Source of the DNA: Alicyclobacillaceae bacterium | GTDB taxonomy: Bacteria; Bacillota; Bacilli; Kyrpidiales; Kyrpidiaceae | Direction of reading: 5' to 3' | Length of the DNA stretch: 64,000 nt | NCBI GenBank assembly: GCA_029961045.1 | Contig: JASBVN010000021.1 | Coordinates: 1 to 64,000, forward strand | Shown: positions 59,814 through 64,000 of the stretch, one piece after another | How positions within the stretch are numbered: position 1 is the stretch's first letter | Layout of the letters: each line of letters starts with the position of its first letter | Position numbers and translations under genes: made by a program | The notes under the pieces: generated by a model | Seen by the model: only the letters and a program-made list of their open reading frames with translations | Database searches by the model: none | What the model was told of the DNA's origin: nothing

Positions 59814-59849
59814 CAAAAATAAAAAAGCCGTCGACCGTGGGTCGGCGGC
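59814..59849 (-). terminator. Rho-independent terminator of the 71-residue protein gene
   Basis: On the minus strand, a 10-bp stem with one mismatch (arms 59840-59849 and 59827-59836, 3-base loop) is followed by TTTTTTATTTTT. It lies about 95 bases after the stop at 59942. Confidence 0.75.
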
Positions 59850-59941
59850 GCCGAAGGACCGGGGCAAGCCGGAGCGGGACGCCGGCAGCGCAAGCCGGCA
59901 AACAAACGCGACCTTCGCGATCTTTTTGCTTTATTCCTTTT

Positions 59942-60157
59942 TTATAGGTAGTTCCACACCCGGCGCCGGCGGTGCCACCTTTTGACGGGCTTCGTCTGCT
60001 TTAATCCGCTGGAGGCCACCAGGTCGTCGATGGTTTCCTGAAGCTCCATGTGGCGCACCAGCAGTTTCACCCGGTCTTCCGGCGAAGCAAACAAATACAT
60101 CTCCATCACTTCATCCTTTTTGCGCTCCAGTTCGCGAATGGTTTGCAATTCGCTCAT
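59942..60157 (-). CDS. Small helical protein, unknown function
   Basis: A 71-residue protein, mostly two helices with heptad-like spacing (IRELERKKDEVMEMYLFA, then EDRVKLLVRHMELQETIDDL), ending in a very basic tail (KRWHRRRRVW). The first part loosely recalls Spo0E-like small phosphatases (length and helical hairpin) but lacks the SQxLD signature, so I do not call it that. The ATG at 60157 follows GAGGAGGCGG. Single-gene unit with a strong promoter and a palindromic operator candidate upstream, and a terminator downstream. Confidence 0.6.
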   Translation of the reverse strand: MSELQTIRELERKKDEVMEMYLFASPEDRVKLLVRHMELQETIDDLVASSGLKQTKPVKRWHRRRRVWNYL

Positions 60158-60260
60158 GGTTGATCCGCCTCCTCTCAAAATGTCGGACCGCGATCGGGCG
60201 ACGAAGGACCGGGTGTCTGCCGCCGGGGATGTTATATGCGTGGTAAGTTATTTCATTGAT

Positions 60261-60290
60261 ACTGTACCAAAAACACACGTTAAATGTCAA
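60261..60290 (-). promoter_or_regulatory. Sigma-A promoter of the 71-residue protein gene
   Basis: On the minus strand, TTGACA (-35, 60285-60290), an 18-base spacer and TACAGT (-10, 60261-60266). Transcription would start near 60254, giving a leader of about 97 nt. It lies just downstream of the ureD stop in very AT-rich DNA. Confidence 0.8.
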
Positions 60291-60298
60291 GTTAACGT
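60277..60298. promoter_or_regulatory. Candidate operator ACGTTAA-N8-TTAACGT over the -35 box
   Basis: A perfect 7-bp inverted repeat with an 8-base centre encloses the TTGACA -35 box of the promoter at 60261-60290. A dimeric repressor bound here would block sigma factor access. Regulator unknown. Confidence 0.5.
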
Positions 60299-60336
60299 AA
60301 TGTAAAGTTTCACAAAAAATTCACCACCGGCCGGGA

Positions 60337-61173
60337 TCAGCCAAAGCTCCAGGAACCGGCGTTTTTGCGGCCCCGGAACGCCCCCCGGCCGAGGAGCCGC
60401 CGGCGCATCGCGTCCCAACAGCGGAAAAGCGCGCGCTGGAGGTCCCACGCCGAACGGCCGAGCATCCGCAACACCAAGCCGTTTCGCTCCAATCTGCTCA
60501 CCCCGGCATAAACCCGGTTCTCCGGGAGAGCGGCGAGGTCGCGAAGAGCGGACGCCTCCGGCTCCCCCACCCCCTCCGCCAGCACCCAAAGGGTGGCCGC
60601 GTGGGTGAACTCCCCAAAGCCCGGAGCCTCCCCTGCTCCCCGGGGTTCCAGCCGGAGGGTGTCCCAAGCCGTCCACTCGCCGTCCCAGTACACCGACGTC
60701 CGGCTGACCAGCCGGTCATACCGGAAGCGCTCCCCGGAACCGGCGCGCCCCGGCGTAATCATCTCCCCGATCAACGCCGCGCCTCCCGCTTCCAAGAAGA
60801 CCACCGTCTCGCTCCGGTGTCGCGCGCCCGTCAAGGGAACCGTCGGTTCGGGAAAGTATTCCAACACCGCCCCGGCCGTCACAGTAAACCGCTGCACCAG
60901 CCGGCTTTCCTCGGGAAGCGGCGAGGGGTGAAGCCGGCAAGAGGCGGTGTTGGTCAAAAAAAGTCGCGCCCCGGGTTCCAGGGCGCACTCGATCTCCTGC
61001 CGGTCGCCGTTGAACAGACCTGGAGAAGCGTCCATGACGTACAGCACCATCGTTCCGTCACCGGCATAAAAAGGTTTTGCGATCTTCAGGGGGGCGCGGT
61101 GGAATGAATCGGCCAAGACGGTCCGGCCCCCGCGGAGAACGGCCCTGCCTTTCCATCTCCCATATACCCTCAC
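60337..61173 (-). CDS. ureD: Urease accessory protein UreD
   Basis: A 278-residue urease maturation factor, which binds apo-urease with UreF and UreG and channels nickel. Family blocks: [32 protein letters not shown] and [19 protein letters not shown]. The length fits. GTG 61173 overlaps the ureG stop (GTGA). It is the last gene of the urease operon; no terminator is visible before the small gene that follows. Confidence 0.93.
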   Translation of the reverse strand: MRVYGRWKGRAVLRGGRTVLADSFHRAPLKIAKPFYAGDGTMVLYVMDASPGLFNGDRQEIECALEPGARLFLTNTASCRLHPSPLPEESRLVQRFTVTAGAVLEYFPEPTVPLTGARHRSETVVFLEAGGAALIGEMITPGRAGSGERFRYDRLVSRTSVYWDGEWTAWDTLRLEPRGAGEAPGFGEFTHAATLWVLAEGVGEPEASALRDLAALPENRVYAGVSRLERNGLVLRMLGRSAWDLQRALFRCWDAMRRRLLGRGAFRGRKNAGSWSFG

Positions 61174-61847
61174 CGGAACGTCCCCACCTCCGCCCGGTGG
61201 TATTGCGCGGCAATCCAGTCGGCGATTTCGCGCACCCCGGTGTTCTGCAACAGATTGGTGAACACAAATGGGCGATCGCCGCGCATCCGCCTGGTGTCCC
61301 GCTCCATGACCTCCAAACTCGCGCCGACGTACGGGGCCAGATCGATTTTGTTGATGATCAACAGGTCGGACTGGGTAATGCCGGGCCCACCCTTGCGCGG
61401 AAGTTTTTCCCCCTGGGCGACGTCGATGACGTACAGAAACACATCGGCCAGCTCCGGGCTGAACGCCGCCGTCAAATTGTCGCCGCCGCTCTCGATGAAA
61501 ATGATGTCCAAATCGGCAAACCGCCGCTCCAGTTCCTCCACCGCCTCGAAGTTCATCGAAGCGTCTTCCCGGATCGCCGTATGGGGACACCCGCCCGTCT
61601 CCACGCCGATGATCCGCTCCGGGGGGAGCGCACCCGCCCGCACCAGAATTTCGGCGTCTTCCCGGGTATAGACGTCGTTGGTGATCACCCCCAGGCTGTA
61701 GGTGTCCCGCATGGCCCGGCACAATTTCTCCACCAGCGCCGTTTTTCCGGACCCTACGGGGCCGCCGACGCCCACCCGCATCGGCCGCCCTCCCTCGAAG
61801 CTGCGGTGCCGCCATTCGTGGTGATGGTGATCGCGGCCTTGGCACAT
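61170..61847 (-). CDS. ureG: Urease accessory GTPase UreG, His-rich N-terminus
   Basis: A 225-residue SIMIBI-class GTPase that powers nickel insertion. P-loop [15 protein letters not shown] (about residues 28-42), [15 protein letters not shown], the metal-binding [15 protein letters not shown], and [11 protein letters not shown] are all present. The N-terminal 22 residues include a His cluster (DHHHHEWRH), unlike most bacterial UreG, perhaps storing nickel in place of UreE. ATG 61847 follows AAGGAGTGAGG. Confidence 0.96.
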   Translation of the reverse strand: MCQGRDHHHHEWRHRSFEGGRPMRVGVGGPVGSGKTALVEKLCRAMRDTYSLGVITNDVYTREDAEILVRAGALPPERIIGVETGGCPHTAIREDASMNFEAVEELERRFADLDIIFIESGGDNLTAAFSPELADVFLYVIDVAQGEKLPRKGGPGITQSDLLIINKIDLAPYVGASLEVMERDTRRMRGDRPFVFTNLLQNTGVREIADWIAAQYHRAEVGTFR

Positions 61848-61873
61848 GCCGCCTCACTCCTTTCCCTGTGAAG

Positions 61874-62584
61874 TTAGGACATGAACATTCGGGAATACAG
61901 GGTTTCGTGCCGCATGGCGGCGATCTCCTGCAACAGAGACCCGGAGGCCATGTCCTCCGGACCCGGCCTGTGCCGGACGATCTCCGCCGCATGCCGTTCC
62001 ACCTCGGGAATCAATTCCCGCAGGACGCTTTGGGCCGCCGACTGTCCCACCACCGCCAGGCGCAGGGCATTTTGCACCGCCCCGTTCACTCCGGCGTAGA
62101 GGTGGCCGGCCACCGCCTCCTCCGGCGTCGTTCCGAGGTGAGCGCAGATCCAACCGTGTACCACCGCCGCCTGACCGGAACACACCCCCTCCCGGATCCA
62201 GGTGCGATAACGGCCGAGTCCGGCATCCGGGTACAAATCCTCGGCGATTTGCGCATATCGCCGGCCGATTTTCACACTCCCCTCCCGGCTCTCCCGGGGG
62301 AGTCTCATCGCCGTCAACCGCCGGTCCAGCGCCCGGAGTTCCTCCTCTTCCCGGCCGGCGGCAAATCCCGACCGCATCCAGGCCCCCGCCCAAGCGTGCG
62401 CCCACAGCACCCCGATTCCCTCCGTCGGGGCGAGACTCCCCGCCAGGTACTCCCCCAACCAGGCCGCCAGATCCTCCCGGGTCCGGACCCGCCCCTCCTG
62501 CACGGCCGTTTCCAGCCCGAACGAATGGGAGAACACCCCGGTGGGAAAAGCGGAATCCAACAGCTGCAAAACCGCCAATTTCAT
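61874..62584 (-). CDS. ureF: Urease accessory protein UreF
   Basis: A 236-residue all-helical protein acting with UreD and UreG in nickel loading. Typical start LLDSAFPTGVFSHSFGLE, later EGVCSGQAAVVHGWICAHLG and HLYAGVNGAVQNALRLAVVGQ. ATG 62584 lies 22 bases after ureC with no gene between them. In many bacteria ureE is found at that position. Confidence 0.95.
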   Translation of the reverse strand: MKLAVLQLLDSAFPTGVFSHSFGLETAVQEGRVRTREDLAAWLGEYLAGSLAPTEGIGVLWAHAWAGAWMRSGFAAGREEEELRALDRRLTAMRLPRESREGSVKIGRRYAQIAEDLYPDAGLGRYRTWIREGVCSGQAAVVHGWICAHLGTTPEEAVAGHLYAGVNGAVQNALRLAVVGQSAAQSVLRELIPEVERHAAEIVRHRPGPEDMASGSLLQEIAAMRHETLYSRMFMS

Positions 62585-62606
62585 CCCCGCCCGCCCCTTC
62601 CCGCCT

Positions 62607-64000
62607 TCAAAACAGGAAATACAAACGGGCCATGGGGAGGACGGCGGCGGGTTCGCAGGTGGCCGGTTCCCCGTCCACTTTCACCTCATAGGTGTCGGGA
62701 TTGACCTCGATCCGCGGCGTCCGGTCGTTATGGACCATGTCCTTTTTCCCGATTTCCCGGCAGCGCCGCACCGGGACCACCTCCTTCCGCAACCCCAGAG
62801 CCTCGTGCACCCCGACCGCAAAGGCCGCCTGAGAAACAAAGGTCAGGGACCGCCCGAACACCGCCCGTCCGAAGGCTGCGAACATCGGCCGCCCGAACAC
62901 CGGCTGGGGCGTGGGAATCGAAGCGTTCGGATCCCCCATCGCCGCGTAGACGATCATCCCGCCCTTGAGCACGAGGTCCGGCTTCACCCCGAAAAAGGCC
63001 GGTTTCCAGATCACCAGATCCGCCCATTTTCCCGGCTCCACCGAACCCACGTATTCGGCGATGCCGTGGGCAATGGCCGGGTTAATTGTATATTTGGCGA
63101 TGTAGCGCTTGACCCGGACGTTGTCGTTGTCGCCCCGCTCCTCCGGGAGGCGTCCCCGCTGCCGCTTCATTTTGTCCGCCGTCTGCCAGGTGCGCAGGAT
63201 GACCTCCCCCACCCGGCCCATGGCCTGGGAATCGGAGCTCATCATGCTGATCGCCCCGATGTCGTGGAGCACGTCCTCCGCCGCAATCGTCTCCGGCCGG
63301 ATCCGGGAATCGGCGAAGGCGACATCCTCGGGAATGCGGCTGTCCAAATGATGGCAGACCATCAGCATGTCCAGGTGTTCGTCGATGGTGTTCACCGTGA
63401 ACGGGCGGGTCGGGTTGGTCGACGACGGCAGCACGTTCGCCTCGCCGGCCAGGCGGATGATGTCCGGCGCATGGCCGCCCCCGGCGCCCTCGGTGTGGTA
63501 GGTGTGAATCGTACGGCCGGCGATCGCCCGAATGGTGGTTTCGACAAAACCGGCCTCATTGAGGGTGTCGGTGTGAATCGCCACTTGGACGTCGTGGCGG
63601 TCGGCCACCCGCAGGGCGGCGTCGATGGCCGCCGGCGTCGAACCCCAGTCTTCGTGGAGCTTCAGGCCGATGGCTCCGGCGAGGATCTGCTCTTCGAGGG
63701 GCCCTTCGGATGAAGCGTTTCCCTTGCCGAGAAACCCCAGGTTCACCGGGAAAGCCTCGGCCGCCTCGAGCATCCGGTGGATGTTCCACGCCCCCGGGGT
63801 GCACGTCGTGGCGTTGGTGCCCGTCGCCGGCCCGGTTCCGCCGCCGATCATCGTCGTGATTCCAGAAGCCAGGGCCGTTTCGACCTGCTGGGGGCAAATG
63901 AAATGGATGTGGGTGTCGATCCCGCCGGCCGTGACGATTTTTCCTTCACCGGCGATCACCTCGGTGGAGGCCCCCACCACCAAATCCGGATGCACTCCTT
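62607..64000 (-). CDS. ureC: Urease alpha subunit UreC, 5' end missing
   Basis: The C-terminal about 464 residues of the catalytic subunit (full length about 570); the gene continues past the window edge. Visible active-site parts: [13 protein letters not shown] (nickel ligands), the carbamylated Lys in [32 protein letters not shown], and the flap VCHHLDSRI. The end matches family UreC ([13 protein letters not shown]...PMARLYFLF). ureA and ureB should lie just upstream, outside the window. Confidence 0.97.
   Translation of the reverse strand, partial: GVHPDLVVGASTEVIAGEGKIVTAGGIDTHIHFICPQQVETALASGITTMIGGGTGPATGTNATTCTPGAWNIHRMLEAAEAFPVNLGFLGKGNASSEGPLEEQILAGAIGLKLHEDWGSTPAAIDAALRVADRHDVQVAIHTDTLNEAGFVETTIRAIAGRTIHTYHTEGAGGGHAPDIIRLAGEANVLPSSTNPTRPFTVNTIDEHLDMLMVCHHLDSRIPEDVAFADSRIRPETIAAEDVLHDIGAISMMSSDSQAMGRVGEVILRTWQTADKMKRQRGRLPEERGDNDNVRVKRYIAKYTINPAIAHGIAEYVGSVEPGKWADLVIWKPAFFGVKPDLVLKGGMIVYAAMGDPNASIPTPQPVFGRPMFAAFGRAVFGRSLTFVSQAAFAVGVHEALGLRKEVVPVRRCREIGKKDMVHNDRTPRIEVNPDTYEVKVDGEPATCEPAAVLPMARLYFLF

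Noticed and set aside
59942-60157. Calling the 71-residue protein a Spo0E-type phosphatase
   Set aside because: Length and helical hairpin are similar, but the SQxLD signature is missing.
60337-61992. Longer UreD frame extending into ureG
   Set aside because: The extra N-terminal part is Arg/Gly/Pro-rich and antisense-like; GTG 61173 gives a normal UreD.

Overview
This 64 kb window looks like chromosomal DNA from a GC-rich, spore-forming member of the Bacillales. The closest fit I can infer is an Alicyclobacillaceae/Kyrpidia-like genome. The evidence is Bacillus-type gene order at high GC: cggR-gapA-pgk-tpiA-gpmI-eno next to rpoN, rnr-smpB-ssrA, addB-addA, yvcD-(selB)-rapZ-yvcK-whiA, lgt, a hisZ-type histidine operon, uvrB-uvrA, motA-motB, and ftsE-ftsX with ctpB and minJ. 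A Tlp-family spore protein supports a spore former. No tRNA, rRNA, CRISPR array or insertion sequence is visible. Most genes lie on the minus strand.

Layout. 1-4 kb: small membrane proteins, then a minus-strand glycosylation operon (GT-C transferase, GT2, DUF2304, SMR-like flippase). 4.0-5.4 kb: an AT-rich patch with a secreted small protein, a polytopic membrane protein and an orphan C-terminal coding scrap that ends against the 3' end of tmRNA; this looks acquired. 5.4-8.9 kb: ssrA, smpB, rnr. 9-10.2 kb: carboxylesterase and secG. 10.3-17.6 kb: a six-gene lower-glycolysis operon driven by a sigma-A promoter, with a CggR operator in its leader. 17.7-20 kb: rpoN and comER. 20-26.8 kb: addA and addB. 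26.9-27.6 kb: an orphan gene with two related halves. 27.6-35.3 kb: whiA, yvcK, rapZ, selB, a TPR protein and lgt. 35.3-37.5 kb: small unknown genes and a methyltransferase. 37.5-44.3 kb: the full his operon (Z-G-D-B-H-A-F-IE) with a clear promoter and a candidate operator. 44.4-47 kb: flavin reductase, a LysM/G5/M23 peptidase and a YvlD-like protein. 47-52 kb: uvrA and uvrB. 52-54 kb: tlp, motB, motA. 54-59.7 kb: minJ-like, ctpB, a PcsB/EnvC-like M23 protein, ftsX, ftsE. 59.9-64 kb: a small coiled-coil protein, then the urease operon end (ureD, ureG, ureF, and ureC cut by the window edge).

How the parts work together. The glycolytic operon covers GAPDH to enolase under feedback from CggR. 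The his operon encodes the whole histidine pathway except steps supplied by central metabolism. FtsEX probably drives the neighbouring M23 hydrolase during cell-wall growth. SelB implies that the organism makes selenoproteins elsewhere. Urease maturation uses UreF, UreG and UreD, with no UreE between ureC and ureF. Many adjacent genes overlap by four bases (GTGA, ATGA, TTGA), so translational coupling is widespread.

The best candidates for something undescribed are the AT-rich secreted-protein/membrane-protein cassette beside ssrA, a palindrome centred on the -35 box of a 71-residue protein gene, and an AddA that carries an iron-sulfur-type cysteine motif normally associated with AddB. All functions are inferred from sequence features and family knowledge; no database search was run.
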